NCBI GenBank assembly: GCA_964636125.1
Contig: CAZWPX010000003.1
Coordinates: 62,001 to 126,000 of the forward strand
Direction: 5' to 3'
Source: CAJINA01 sp964636125
GTDB taxonomy: Bacteria; Desulfobacterota; Desulfobacteria; Desulfobacterales; CAJINA01
DNA length: 64,000 bases
In this document: piece after piece, positions 18,679-27,322 of the stretch
How positions within the stretch are numbered: the first letter of the stretch is position 1
Layout of the letters: each line of letters begins with the position of its first letter
Position numbers and translations under genes: made by a program
The notes under the pieces: generated by a model
Told to the model about the DNA's origin: nothing
Seen by the model: the letters and a program-made list of their open reading frames with translations, nothing else
Databases searched by the model: none

Positions 18679-18740
18679 GATACTTTGTTGAGCCGACAGA
18701 TACAACATATAGTATCCTGCCGTCAAGCAAATACAACATA
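18679..18740. promoter_or_regulatory. Candidate operator repeats between divergent genes
   Basis: The decamer ATACAACATA occurs at 18700-18709 and 18731-18740, a 31-base spacing equal to about three helical turns. GATAC at 18699-18703 faces GTATC at 18712-18716 across 8 bases, and another GATAC lies at 18679. The sites lie upstream of the deacetylase-like gene. No regulator is encoded nearby. Confidence 0.35.
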
Positions 18741-18775
18741 ATGTCATTTTTTTCATCTCTATCGTCATATTTTGC

Positions 18776-18804
18776 TTGCAATAATCACCACTTGCTCCTA
18801 TTAT
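18776..18804 (+). promoter_or_regulatory. Sigma-70 promoter
   Basis: TTGCAA (18776-18781) and TATTAT (18799-18804) are spaced by exactly 17 bases. Predicted initiation is near 18811, about 46 bases before the ATG of the 140-residue gene, and probably also serves tex. Confidence 0.6.
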
Positions 18805-18856
18805 GGCGCTCAAAGTATTTACCCGTTGCAGTTATTATTGAAAGGTACCCCCAACG

Positions 18857-19279
18857 ATGGCGAAGGTATTCAGACCCAGTTCTCGCGAATCCAAGATCCT
18901 GTCAAAAATTGAATCCCAGAAGGAATACGCCCGGCGAAAGGCGCTGGGTGGTATTCGCGATTGCCTGGAAACGCTGGCCAATCACATATCCTCCAAACTG
19001 GTCGAGAATAAACTGGTCGAAACCACGAGTAAAAATGCCCTTGAAGAGCAAATCACCAAATGCCTTGAAACACTCAGCTACGCGGATGATTTTGATATTG
19101 ACTATAAAAACGCGCCCTTTCGGGCCGTCGTACCCAACCCCAATGTCATCAGCCTCTATATCACCGCCTTTGTAATCGAAACTTTGATCAATCACAAAGC
19201 CGTGGTTGATATCTTCGGGTCTGACGAAGAGATTTACCTCTGCATCAACCAACAGGTTGGCAGACACCTGCCTTCCTGA
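18857..19279 (+). CDS. Conserved hypothetical protein, helical
   Basis: 140 residues, basic N-terminus (MAKVFRPSSRESKILSKIES), then amphipathic helices and a beta-rich C-terminal third, with no membrane segment. I do not recognise a family with confidence. An AAAGGT lies 11 bases before the ATG, and a good promoter stands 50 bases further upstream. The stop is 8 bases before the tex start, which suggests a two-gene operon with tex. A partly overlapping frame from 18741 is judged not coding. Confidence 0.6.
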   Translation: MAKVFRPSSRESKILSKIESQKEYARRKALGGIRDCLETLANHISSKLVENKLVETTSKNALEEQITKCLETLSYADDFDIDYKNAPFRAVVPNPNVISLYITAFVIETLINHKAVVDIFGSDEEIYLCINQQVGRHLPS

Positions 19280-19287
19280 CGCCGCCC

Positions 19288-21555
19288 ATGACATCCGAAC
19301 ATGTTGCAATCATAGCCGACCAGATGCATCTGCCCACCGGCCAGGTGCAGGCCGTAGCCAAACTCCTGGCTGCAGGCGCCACGATCCCTTTTATTGCGCG
19401 CTACCGCAAAGAGGCTACCGGCAGTCTTGATGAAGTGGCTGTAACCGGTATTCGTGACCAGTTGAAGCTGCAGGCCGATCTGGCAGGCAGGAAAGAAGCC
19501 GTACTAAAATCTCTTGATCAAAATGGGCACCATACCCCGGAACTGGAAACGCAGATTCAGGCAGCCCCTACCCTGGCACAGGTGGAGGATATCTACCTGC
19601 CCTATCGGCCAAAAAGACGCACCCGGGCCAACCAAGCCAGGGAGAAAGGATTGGAGCCCCTGGCTCTCGACCTGTTCGCCCAGACGGGCACCGAGCCCGA
19701 ACAGGCCGCCCAGGCCTTCATCAATCCTGATAAAGGGGTTGATTCTATCGATACCGCCCTGGCCGGCGCCAGGGACATCATCGCTGAAATTATCAATGAA
19801 GATTCCCAGGCCCGATCGGAACTCAGACGTTTGTATGTTTCCAGCAGCCGTTTCGTATCTTCGGTCGCCAGAGGGAAAGAAGAGGAAGGTGCCAAATACA
19901 GGGATTACTTTGAGTGGTCAGAGTATGCCCGCGCAGCGCCCTCCCACCGGATACTTGCCATGCGCCGGGGGGAAAAAGAAGGCTTTTTAAACCTTGAGGT
20001 AACGCCCCCTGAACCTGAAGCACTGGCCCTGCTGGAACAATTGTTTGTCAGGGGCACAGGGCCGGATACCGAACAGGTCCGATTGGCAGTGTCAGACAGC
20101 TACCGGCGTTTGCTTTCCAGGAGCATGGAAACAGAGATTCGACTGACCACCAAAAAAAAGGCGGACACCGCCGCCATTAAAATTTTTGCTGAAAACCTGC
20201 GTCAACTGCTGCTCGCCGCACCTCTGGGTGCCAGGCGAATCCTGGGACTGGACCCGGGTTTCAGGACCGGCTGCAAGCTTGTCTGCCTGGACCGGCAGGG
20301 GCAGCTGCTGCATCACGATACGATCTTTCCGCATACATCTGCCAAAAGATCATCGGCCGCGGCACACACGGTGCAAAGCCTCTGTAAGCGTTTTGCGATT
20401 GAAGCCATTGCCATTGGTAATGGTACCGCCGGAAAAGAGACAGATGCTTTCGTGCGCGCCCTTAAACTGGAGCCCGGCCTACCGGTGGTCATGGTGAACG
20501 AGAGCGGCGCTTCGATCTATTCAGCCTCTGAGGCAGCCCGGCAGGAATTCCCTGACCTTGATCTCACCGTGCGAGGGGCCGTATCCATCGCGCGGCGACT
20601 CATGGATCCCCTGGCGGAACTTGTTAAGATTGACCCCAAGGCCATCGGCGTTGGTCAATACCAGCATGATGTTGATCAGAGTGCATTGAAACAGGCCCTG
20701 GATGATACCGTTGCAAGCTGTGTGAATGCCGTTGGGGTGGACGTCAACCGGGCCAGTGTGCAACTGTTAACCTATGTATCGGGTATTGGCCCCCGGGTTG
20801 CTAAAAATATCCTCGCCTATCGTGATACAAACGGGCCCTTCGAAACGAGGCAGGCCCTGAAAAAGGTACCCCGCCTGGGACCTAAGGCTTTCGAACAGGC
20901 AGCCGGTTTTCTGCGCATTCCGGCCGGTGCCAATCCCCTGGACGCCAGTGCGGTGCATCCGGAAAGCTATGCGCTTGTAGATGTAATGGCCCGGGACCTG
21001 GACTGCTCGGTTAAACGGCTGATAAATGACCCACGGGTGCGCAAAGAGATAAGTGCACAACACTATGTGTCGGCCGAGATTGGGCTGCCCACGCTCACAG
21101 ACATTCTGCAGGAACTGGATAAACCAGGACGGGATCCGCGCCGAAATTTTGAGTTGTTTTCTTTTGCGGCGGGCATTGACACCCTGGCAGACCTGAAACC
21201 GGGGATGAAATTGCCCGGTCTGGTCACAAACGTGACAGCCTTCGGCGCCTTTGTAGACGTGGGTGTCCACCAGGACGGTCTGGTCCATATCAGCCAGATG
21301 GCCGACCATTTTGTGAAAGATCCGGCTGACATCGTAAAGGTCCGTCAGCCGGTGCAGGTCACTGTGCTGGAAGTGGATACGGCCCGATCAAGGATAGCCC
21401 TCTCGTTAAAAACCGACACCGAGGCTTCCCGGACTCCTGCCGATCGCAGCCGGGGCACTGCCGGCAGGCAAAAAACCGCACGTAATACCGGAAAAAAACA
21501 GTCCCGCCCCTTTAACAACCCGTTTGCCGAATTATTAAAGGGCCAACCTAAGTAA
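19288..21555 (+). CDS. tex: Tex family S1 RNA-binding transcription accessory protein
   Basis: 755 residues, the usual Tex size. Tex binds nucleic acids and affects transcript and toxin gene expression. Domain order is visible: an N-terminal helical domain with the LLAAGATIPFIARYRKEATG signature, a YqgF-like RNase H fold containing LGLDPGFRTGCKL, helix-hairpin-helix repeats (SGIGPRVAKNILAYR, VPRLGPKAFEQAAGF) and a C-terminal S1 domain (GLVTNVTAFGAFVDVG ... DGLVHISQM). A short basic tail follows. It lies downstream of the 140-residue gene and upstream of dtd. Confidence 0.95.
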   Translation: MTSEHVAIIADQMHLPTGQVQAVAKLLAAGATIPFIARYRKEATGSLDEVAVTGIRDQLKLQADLAGRKEAVLKSLDQNGHHTPELETQIQAAPTLAQVEDIYLPYRPKRRTRANQAREKGLEPLALDLFAQTGTEPEQAAQAFINPDKGVDSIDTALAGARDIIAEIINEDSQARSELRRLYVSSSRFVSSVARGKEEEGAKYRDYFEWSEYARAAPSHRILAMRRGEKEGFLNLEVTPPEPEALALLEQLFVRGTGPDTEQVRLAVSDSYRRLLSRSMETEIRLTTKKKADTAAIKIFAENLRQLLLAAPLGARRILGLDPGFRTGCKLVCLDRQGQLLHHDTIFPHTSAKRSSAAAHTVQSLCKRFAIEAIAIGNGTAGKETDAFVRALKLEPGLPVVMVNESGASIYSASEAARQEFPDLDLTVRGAVSIARRLMDPLAELVKIDPKAIGVGQYQHDVDQSALKQALDDTVASCVNAVGVDVNRASVQLLTYVSGIGPRVAKNILAYRDTNGPFETRQALKKVPRLGPKAFEQAAGFLRIPAGANPLDASAVHPESYALVDVMARDLDCSVKRLINDPRVRKEISAQHYVSAEIGLPTLTDILQELDKPGRDPRRNFELFSFAAGIDTLADLKPGMKLPGLVTNVTAFGAFVDVGVHQDGLVHISQMADHFVKDPADIVKVRQPVQVTVLEVDTARSRIALSLKTDTEASRTPADRSRGTAGRQKTARNTGKKQSRPFNNPFAELLKGQPK

Positions 21556-21603
21556 AGCCTCACGGTTCGGGAGCAGCCCTATCTGTTGGGCCAGGAGGAA
21601 CCT

Positions 21604-22074
21604 GTGAAAGCAGTCATTCAACGGGTAAGCAGCGGATCAGTCACCGTATCCAATCGAATAATCGGATCAATCCAGCACGGTTTTGTCGTCCTGCTGGGTG
21701 TCTCAGTTGACGATACCCCGGCAGACGCAGACTATCTGGCAGAGAAAATATCTCACCTGCGGGTTTTTGAAGACCCGGCCGGAAAAATGAATCTATCCCT
21801 GCGGGATACGACCGGCAGCATGCTGGTGGTGTCTCAATTCACACTGCTCGCCGACTGCCGCAAAGGCCGGCGCCCTTCTTTCGTAAGGGCTGCCCGACCC
21901 GAAGCGGCCAAGCACCTTTTCAACTATTTTGTCGAACAGGTACGCCGGAAACAGATCCCGGTAGCAACAGGCCAATTCGGCGCAAACATGGCTGTAGCCC
22001 TTGTAAATGACGGACCGGTCACGATAACCATTGACAGCACTCAAACCGGTCCGGCCGGGAGGCAGCGTGGCTGA
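21604..22074 (+). CDS. dtd: D-aminoacyl-tRNA deacylase
   Basis: Dtd removes D-amino acids wrongly attached to tRNA. The product starts MKAVIQRVSSGSV at a GTG (21604), chosen because AGGAGG lies 5 bases upstream; an ATG at 21586 would add six unusual residues. 156 residues is close to the family norm. Catalytic signatures are SQFTLLADCRKGRRPSF and the NDGPVT motif, the cis-proline substrate gate. The 3' end overlaps the start of the PBP4-type gene by 8 bases. Confidence 0.93.
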   Translation: MKAVIQRVSSGSVTVSNRIIGSIQHGFVVLLGVSVDDTPADADYLAEKISHLRVFEDPAGKMNLSLRDTTGSMLVVSQFTLLADCRKGRRPSFVRAARPEAAKHLFNYFVEQVRRKQIPVATGQFGANMAVALVNDGPVTITIDSTQTGPAGRQRG

Positions 22075-23335
22075 GTACTTACCCCACTGCCGCAACACCC
22101 GTTTTCATTCCCGGCCGTGGTTCAGAGCAATGCTGCTGCTGTATTGCAGCCTCCTGATTGGCTGGCAGCCCACCCATCTTTACGCAAGCGGTGCAGAGCA
22201 GATTCTGAATCTTCTTGGTCCGGCAGACACCCTGCTTCTGTCCGGGCCTGACCGCCGCGTCATTCTTGAAAAAAACAGTGCCACGCCGCTCATCCCCGCC
22301 TCAACCCTTAAACTGCTGACAGCCCTGGTAGCAATGGATACGCTGGGAGAAAAGTCCCATTTTAACACCGATTTTTATTACGATTCCAAAGGGACACTCA
22401 AGATCAAAGGGTTTGGAGACCCCCTGTTGATATCAGAAGTCGTTGCGAAAATGTCCTCAAAAATCTCCCGGGCCGCGGCTGAGCGCAACCTGCGCATCCA
22501 CCGCCTGGGCGTGGATGACAGCTATTTCGTAAAGCCCATTCACATCCCGGGCAGTTCACCGTCTATCCAGCCCTACGATGCGCAGCCAGGCGCTTTGTGC
22601 GTAAACTTCAATACGGTGAATTTCAAAGTTCAAGGCGGCCTGCTGTCCAGCGCAGAGCCGCAAACGCCCCTGCTTCCATTTGCCCGGCGTTTCATTCAAC
22701 AAAACACCACGCCCACCGGCAGAATCATTTTGTCACACGACCATGAAGCCATTGCCCTCTACGGGGGACACCTTTTCGCTCATTTTTTACAGGAGAATTT
22801 GAAAAACCCGATTGACCAGGTTGCGCTTGGGGCGGTGGATCTTAAAACAGACACCCGCCTGCTGACCTGTCGATCCCCATTTTCCGTGCGGGACGCCATT
22901 CAAAAAATGATGGCCTTTTCAAACAATTTTGTGGCCAACCAACTACTGATTGCCTCCGGCGCAAAAAAGTTCGGTTCCCCCGGAAACCTGGCCAAAGCGG
23001 TGCGCACGCTCCAAGCGTACTGTCGGGAAAAGCTGCAAATCTCGAATGCGACCCTTGTGGAGGGCTCTGGTATTTCAAGGGCCAACCGGATATCGGCGCA
23101 GTCACTCCTGCGAATTGTTCAAGCGTTTGAACCGCATTATATGCTATTGCGCCGACGCGGCGGGGAGTATTTCAAAACCGGGACGCTGCAGGGTATCAGC
23201 ACCCGGGTGGGGTATCTCGAACACCCGGTCAGCGGACGGTATCATTTTGTAATCATGGCCAATACGCCGGGTCGGTCAGCCGCCACAATTAAACGGGCTC
23301 TTGCAGCGTATATGCTTCAGAATGGTTATCTTTAG
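22067..23335 (+). CDS. dacB: D-alanyl-D-alanine carboxypeptidase/endopeptidase, PBP4 type
   Basis: A penicillin-binding protein of the S13/PBP4 class that trims or cleaves peptidoglycan peptides. The start is a GTG at 22067 preceded by GGGAGG, overlapping dtd. A hydrophobic signal peptide (about residues 22-36) ends near YASG. Active-site motifs: SxxK in ASTLKLLTAL, SxN in FSNNFVANQ and KTG in FKTGTLQGIS. At 422 residues it is slightly shorter than E. coli DacB, and the large inserted domain appears reduced. The last 47 bases overlap folE2 on the opposite strand. Confidence 0.85.
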   Translation: MAEYLPHCRNTRFHSRPWFRAMLLLYCSLLIGWQPTHLYASGAEQILNLLGPADTLLLSGPDRRVILEKNSATPLIPASTLKLLTALVAMDTLGEKSHFNTDFYYDSKGTLKIKGFGDPLLISEVVAKMSSKISRAAAERNLRIHRLGVDDSYFVKPIHIPGSSPSIQPYDAQPGALCVNFNTVNFKVQGGLLSSAEPQTPLLPFARRFIQQNTTPTGRIILSHDHEAIALYGGHLFAHFLQENLKNPIDQVALGAVDLKTDTRLLTCRSPFSVRDAIQKMMAFSNNFVANQLLIASGAKKFGSPGNLAKAVRTLQAYCREKLQISNATLVEGSGISRANRISAQSLLRIVQAFEPHYMLLRRRGGEYFKTGTLQGISTRVGYLEHPVSGRYHFVIMANTPGRSAATIKRALAAYMLQNGYL

Positions 23336-24101
23336 AGCTTGTGATATGGGCGTAGGCACTGTGATTATGGATGGATTCAAAGTTTTCCGCACTCACCGAA
23401 AACCAGGTAATATTATTATCTTGGTTTAGTTTTTCAGCAATGTCACGCACCACATCTTCCACAAATTTCGGATTCTGATAGCCCTTTTCGGTGACACACT
23501 TTTCATCCACCCGTTTAAGAACGGAAAACACTTCACAAGAAGCGGTCGATTCCACCAGATCAATCATATCTTCCATCCAGATGAATTTTTTAAACCGTGT
23601 GCTTAACCGCACCTCGCCTCTCTGATTGTGCGCGCCGGAGTCGCTGATTTCCTTGGAACAAGGGCAGACCGATGAGATTGGCACCACCACTTCAGAAATC
23701 AGGTCCACCTTGTTGTCCGGGGCACTAAACCCAGATATCCGACAGGTATAATCCATCAGGCCGGGGGCTTTGCTCACGGGGGCAGATTTTTCGATAAAAT
23801 AGGGGAAGGAGACCTCAATGTGGGCCGACGCGGCGTTGAGATGCTTTTTCATCTGGCCGAGAACATCCGAGATACCCTGAAGTGATATTTCAGGACGCAA
23901 AAGATGCAGGATCTCAACAAAACGGCTCATATGCGTCCCCTTGTATTCGTGGGGCAGATCGACATACATATTGATGGTAGCGACGGTGTTCTGGACAGAA
24001 TTCTTCCGGTCCAGAACCGTGATTGGATAACGCAGGTTCTTGATGCCGACTTTGTCAATGGGGATGTTTCGAAAATCCCTCTGGTTTTGTATATCTTTCA
24101 T
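23289..24101 (-). CDS. folE2: GTP cyclohydrolase FolE2
   Basis: Type IB GTP cyclohydrolase makes dihydroneopterin triphosphate from GTP for folate or queuosine synthesis, and replaces the zinc enzyme FolE. The 270-residue protein has the family features: DIQNQRDFRNIPIDKVG at the start, VDLPHEYKGTHMSRF, the metal-site region PVSSVCPCSKEISDSGAHNQRG with its Cys residue, and the C-terminal ENFESIHNHSAYAHI. The 3' end overlaps the converging dacB gene by 47 bases; the conserved HNHSAYA motif is 17 residues before the stop, so the overlap encodes a variable tail. Confidence 0.94.
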   Translation of the reverse strand: MKDIQNQRDFRNIPIDKVGIKNLRYPITVLDRKNSVQNTVATINMYVDLPHEYKGTHMSRFVEILHLLRPEISLQGISDVLGQMKKHLNAASAHIEVSFPYFIEKSAPVSKAPGLMDYTCRISGFSAPDNKVDLISEVVVPISSVCPCSKEISDSGAHNQRGEVRLSTRFKKFIWMEDMIDLVESTASCEVFSVLKRVDEKCVTEKGYQNPKFVEDVVRDIAEKLNQDNNITWFSVSAENFESIHNHSAYAHITSSKDNHSEAYTLQEPV

Positions 24102-24161
24102 TCGGATTATAGTACTCCAAAAGAATTGTGACCGTTGAGTTCAGATGCTTTCACGATTTCA

Positions 24162-24863
24162 TCAGAGCAAATAGTCCAGTTTAACATGCTGCAGGGATCG
24201 AAAAATATTCCCTCTTATCTTCCTGTTAGACCGGTAGAGCCTGTGGAGCATCTCTTTAACTGCATGCCTTTTTGATTTTTTCGCAGAAGGGCAGGTATTT
24301 TCAAACACAGGGAATTCCATCATTTGTGAGAATTTCTGAATAATGCCCTCATCCACAAAAGCCAGGGGTCTAATGATAGTGATAGCCCCTTTAAACAGCT
24401 CTTGCTTGGGCAACATGGTACTTATTTCACCGGCATAAAACATGTTCAGAAAGAGGGTTTCAATAATGTCATCCTTGTGGTGACCCAGAGCCACTTTTTT
24501 AGCCCCGATGCTCTCCGCAATTTCAAACAGGCGCTTTCTTCTTAACCGTGAACATAAAAAACAGGGATTCTCCCTGTTTTCCGTACTGTGCGCAACCGGG
24601 CCGTTGTCCGTGTGTTCCACAATCAGCGGAATCCCCAGCCGGGCGCACAGTTTTTCAAGATCCTGGTCAAAACCGTTTTCAAAACCAGGGTCTATATACA
24701 GTGCCGTAAGTTCGTAGTGGATCGGAAGGTGACGCAGCCGGTTTTTGAGGAACCAGGCAAGTGTCAGGCTGTCTTTTCCACCGGAAAGCCCTATGGCGAT
24801 CTTATCACCGTCGGCAATCATCGCGTATTGATGGATGGCCTTGCCGATCCCGCTTTTGATCAC
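24162..24863 (-). CDS. ttcA: TtcA-family tRNA 2-thiolation ATPase
   Basis: A PP-loop ATP pyrophosphatase, 233 residues. The P-loop reads IGLSGGKDSLT near residue 25. The CX2C pair in CFLCSRLRRKRLF and the later NTCPSA cysteine match TtcA-type iron-sulfur tRNA thiolases, which make 2-thiocytidine at position 32. GHHKDDIIETLFLNMFY is the second family signature. The protein is shorter than E. coli TtcA. TtcA proper versus another TtcA/TuiI-group thiolase cannot be decided from sequence alone. It starts 16 bases after rpoZ. Confidence 0.85.
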   Translation of the reverse strand: MIKSGIGKAIHQYAMIADGDKIAIGLSGGKDSLTLAWFLKNRLRHLPIHYELTALYIDPGFENGFDQDLEKLCARLGIPLIVEHTDNGPVAHSTENRENPCFLCSRLRRKRLFEIAESIGAKKVALGHHKDDIIETLFLNMFYAGEISTMLPKQELFKGAITIIRPLAFVDEGIIQKFSQMMEFPVFENTCPSAKKSKRHAVKEMLHRLYRSNRKIRGNIFRSLQHVKLDYLL

Positions 24864-24879
24864 CTTGTAAGAACGGGCT

Positions 24880-25101
24880 CTATTCCACTGTGGCGGGATG
24901 GTCTTTTTCCTCCGGCAGTTTCAACTCTACTTTCCCTGCGGCGATTTCCCGCAAAGAAACAACGATATCTTCATTCTTGGGGGAATTTACCAGATAATCA
25001 GATCCTTCCCGAATCTGCCGGACTCTTTTGGAAACCATATTGACCAACATGAATCTATTGGGTACCTTTTTCAGGCAATCTTCAACTGTAACTCGCGCCA
25101 T
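24880..25101 (-). CDS. rpoZ: RNA polymerase omega subunit
   Basis: Omega assists assembly of beta-prime and is part of the ppGpp site in Proteobacteria. The 73-residue product begins MARVTVEDCLKKVPNRFMLV and continues VSKRVRQIREGSDYLV, the standard omega pattern. The C-terminal acidic tail is short. Encoded between greA and ttcA on the same strand; the clustering of two RNA polymerase accessory genes is notable. Confidence 0.93.
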   Translation of the reverse strand: MARVTVEDCLKKVPNRFMLVNMVSKRVRQIREGSDYLVNSPKNEDIVVSLREIAAGKVELKLPEEKDHPATVE

Positions 25102-25163
25102 GGGCGTCCTCCCTTTATTGTGCAGCCGTCTGACAGGCAGCTTTTCGATTATTAGCGTATACC

Positions 25164-25631
25164 TTAAAGGATTTCAACCAGTTCGTAGTATCTTTTACCA
25201 CCAGGGGCCTGCAAGGTGATTTCATCTCCCGGAACTTTGCCCAGCATGGCCTTGCCCAGGGGCGATGATACGGATATCATACCCTTATCAATATCGGACT
25301 CATCCGGGCCGACTATCTGATACTCAACACTTTCTTCCGTGTCAACGTTTTCCAGGATAACCCGACTTGCGAACACAACCTTTTCCCGCGATAGGGTTTC
25401 CGGATCTATTACATCCGCGTTGGAAATTTTATACGACAGTTCATTTATGCGCCCTTCCAAAAAACCCTGGCGATCTTTGGCTGCATCAAATTCGGCATTT
25501 TCCGACAGGTCGCCGTGGGCGCGGGCTTCTTCTATCGCCTTGATGTTTTCAGGTCGTTCAACGGTTTTCAGCCGCTCAAGTTCTTTCTTGAGTTTTTCCC
25601 ACCCTTGCCGGGTTATCGGAATCCTATCCAC
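25164..25631 (-). CDS. greA: Transcription elongation factor GreA
   Basis: GreA stimulates transcript cleavage by backtracked RNA polymerase. 155 residues: an N-terminal coiled coil with the family motif ARAHGDLSENAEFDAAKDRQ, which includes the acidic tip, and a C-terminal FKBP-like domain containing PLGKAMLGKVPGDEI. The start is GTG at 25631-25629 with GGAG 9 bases upstream. The 143-base leader contains three consecutive hairpins, the last with a T-rich tail. First gene of a greA–rpoZ–ttcA unit. Confidence 0.94.
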   Translation of the reverse strand: MDRIPITRQGWEKLKKELERLKTVERPENIKAIEEARAHGDLSENAEFDAAKDRQGFLEGRINELSYKISNADVIDPETLSREKVVFASRVILENVDTEESVEYQIVGPDESDIDKGMISVSSPLGKAMLGKVPGDEITLQAPGGKRYYELVEIL

Positions 25632-25662
25632 TCCATTTATCTCCTTTTACTTTGTGCACTCA

Positions 25663-25701
25663 ATAAAAAACAACGGAGCAGGTGCTGTGTCGCCTGCTCC
25701 G
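25663..25701 (-). terminator. Rho-independent terminator after psd / before greA
   Basis: On the minus strand CGGAGCAGG (25701-25693 on the complement) pairs with CCTGCTCCG (25682-25674), a 9-bp GC-rich stem with a 10-base loop. It is followed by TTGTTTTTTATTG. It ends the psd transcript but lies only 32 bases before the greA start, so it may act as an attenuator of greA. Confidence 0.75.
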
Positions 25702-25772
25702 ATAAGACATCACATCTTATTCAGGACGCCCGGCCCGATTTAGAATCTGGTCGGCCATTGGTAAAGGGCGTC
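25702..25772 (-). promoter_or_regulatory. Structured greA leader region
   Basis: Between the psd stop and the terminator two further RNA structures can be drawn. GACGCCC (25725-25731) pairs with GGGCGTC (25766-25772), enclosing GGCCCGA/TCGGCC (25732-25738 with 25751-25756, one bulged C). ATAAGA (25702-25707) pairs with TCTTAT (25715-25720). Together with the terminator this gives three tandem hairpins ahead of greA. Confidence 0.4.
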
Positions 25773-25774
25773 TA

Positions 25775-26431
25775 TTAAATAAGGGTCCCGAGGATGCTGG
25801 TTCCCGCTTTAACCTTCTGCCCGCGGGCCACCTGGATGCGAACCCGCTCAGGCAGATAGACATCCAGCCGTGATCCAAAGCAGATCATCCCAAAACGGTC
25901 TCCTTTGAACACCCGGTCCCCGGAATCAAGGTTGCAGATAATGCGCCGGGCAATCAACCCCGCAATCTGGACAAAACAGATTTTTTTTCCCCTGTCAGTC
26001 ACCAGGGTAACAGCATTATGCTCGTTATCCCGGGACGCTTTGTCAAGGTTGGCTGAAAAAAACTTCCCGGGATTGTAACTGACTCCTGAAATGGTACCGC
26101 TACAGGGGATCCGATTGATATGGACATTGAAAACAGACATGAAGATACTGATCTTATTGCATCTTTCATGGTAATAGGGACTTCTCTCCAGTTGCTCTAC
26201 CTTGATGATTTTACCATCTGCCGGACTGATAACCGCTCCATTTACATCCGGGGCAGCTCTTTCCGGGTCTCTGAAAAACCAGCCGATGAACCCGGCCGCC
26301 AGTACGCCGATAAGGGCGATCTGGCCCATCCCGGCTACCATGAACGCAACCGTAACAATCCCGGTTGCAATCAGAAAGGCTATTCCCGGTCGAGCAATTC
26401 GAATGGATTTAAGGCTTACAGGGTTTCGCAT
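25775..26431 (-). CDS. psd: Phosphatidylserine decarboxylase proenzyme
   Basis: Psd makes phosphatidylethanolamine from phosphatidylserine at the membrane. The 218-residue product is of the short bacterial type: two hydrophobic segments at residues 10-50, then SPADGKI, VFNVHINRIP with conserved His, and the autocleavage site CFGSRLDVYLP, where the Ser becomes the pyruvoyl group. The Gly-Ser pair is intact. It is followed by a strong terminator and preceded by its own promoter, so it appears to be a single-gene unit. Confidence 0.92.
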   Translation of the reverse strand: MRNPVSLKSIRIARPGIAFLIATGIVTVAFMVAGMGQIALIGVLAAGFIGWFFRDPERAAPDVNGAVISPADGKIIKVEQLERSPYYHERCNKISIFMSVFNVHINRIPCSGTISGVSYNPGKFFSANLDKASRDNEHNAVTLVTDRGKKICFVQIAGLIARRIICNLDSGDRVFKGDRFGMICFGSRLDVYLPERVRIQVARGQKVKAGTSILGTLI

Positions 26432-26536
26432 GGCATTATCCCCACCACATTTTCAGGGCATTTCTGCAGTTGCTGTCGGCCCGGCAGCCAGCCGATCAGT
26501 TCGTACCTGTCAACCGCTCCTCCGAGCGGGTTTATT

Positions 26537-26565
26537 TTAATATGTAAAATTATATGTTTTGTCAA
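26537..26565 (-). promoter_or_regulatory. Sigma-70 promoter for psd
   Basis: A perfect TTGACA (26565-26560 on the minus strand) is followed after 17 bases by TATTAA (26542-26537). Initiation near 26530 would be just before a small hairpin CCGCTC/GAGCGG (26515-26530 region) at the 5' end of the transcript, giving a leader of about 100 bases. Confidence 0.65.
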
Positions 26566-26595
26566 TACTTACCGTAATTTATTCGACTTACCAAT

Positions 26596-27312
26596 TTATT
26601 TGTTTCCGGCCAGCCCTGTGTCCCCTACCGATAGGTTTTTGCTTTTCTGCGCATCTGGCCTGCGGATGTAATTTGGCACCAGCCTGTCGGCAGGGGCATA
26701 ATGATCAACCTGCAGTTTCGCAAGGCCCATCCGGGCAACAGTTGCAGCCCGTAAATAACTTGCTTCCGGTTCCGCAAAGCGAGCGGTCTGTGCAGTAGAT
26801 TCCCATATGAGATCGTGATAGGCCGCGGCACCGTTGCCGATGAAGAGGCAGTCGCCGGTTATGGTCTCCAGGGCCTCACGGGGTGCCATGGCACGCTCGC
26901 TTGAAATTTTTTTAAGCTTTTGATTTTTTACCGCATATAAAGCGGTGTACACTTCGCCCCGCCGGGCATCAAGCATGGCGCAGACGCTCCCGGCCTTAAT
27001 TGCAGCCTGTTGTGACAGGGCATCCAGGCTGGAAACACCCACAACCGGTTTCCCGGTGGCGGCCGCCAGCCCTTTAATCAGTGCCAGGCCAATTCTAAGA
27101 CCCGTGAAAGTTCCCGGACCGGTATCCACGGCAAAAGCATCTACGGCTTCTAACTTGACGGCCGCCAGCTGCAACAGGGCCGCTACCATGTCCGCCAAAT
27201 GTCTGGAATGGGTCCGGCCGCGCATAAAACTCAATTCGGCAATGGTGCCTTCGGCATCTGCCAGGGCCACACTACAGGTATTTGTGGCGGTATCTACCGC
27301 GAGGATTTTCAT
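26596..27312 (-). CDS. tsaB: tRNA threonylcarbamoyladenosine biosynthesis protein TsaB
   Basis: TsaB is the dimerisation partner of TsaD in t6A37 synthesis. The start MKILAVDTATNTCSVAL at 27312 lies 10 bases after the lon stop; a longer frame to 27390 runs into lon and is rejected. The 238-residue product has the ASKHA-fold signatures: an N-terminal DTAT motif, SFMRGRTHSRHLADMV, FAVDTGPGTFTGLRIGLA and a C-terminal variable region ending in charged residues. Cotranscription with lon is likely. Confidence 0.92.
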   Translation of the reverse strand: MKILAVDTATNTCSVALADAEGTIAELSFMRGRTHSRHLADMVAALLQLAAVKLEAVDAFAVDTGPGTFTGLRIGLALIKGLAAATGKPVVGVSSLDALSQQAAIKAGSVCAMLDARRGEVYTALYAVKNQKLKKISSERAMAPREALETITGDCLFIGNGAAAYHDLIWESTAQTARFAEPEASYLRAATVARMGLAKLQVDHYAPADRLVPNYIRRPDAQKSKNLSVGDTGLAGNK

Positions 27313-27322
27313 GTGGGCAGCA

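Noticed and set aside
18741..19175. 144-codon frame overlapping the start of the 140-residue gene
   Set aside because: Begins before the predicted transcription start, has odd composition, and the frame starting at 18857 has a better upstream signal and codon pattern.
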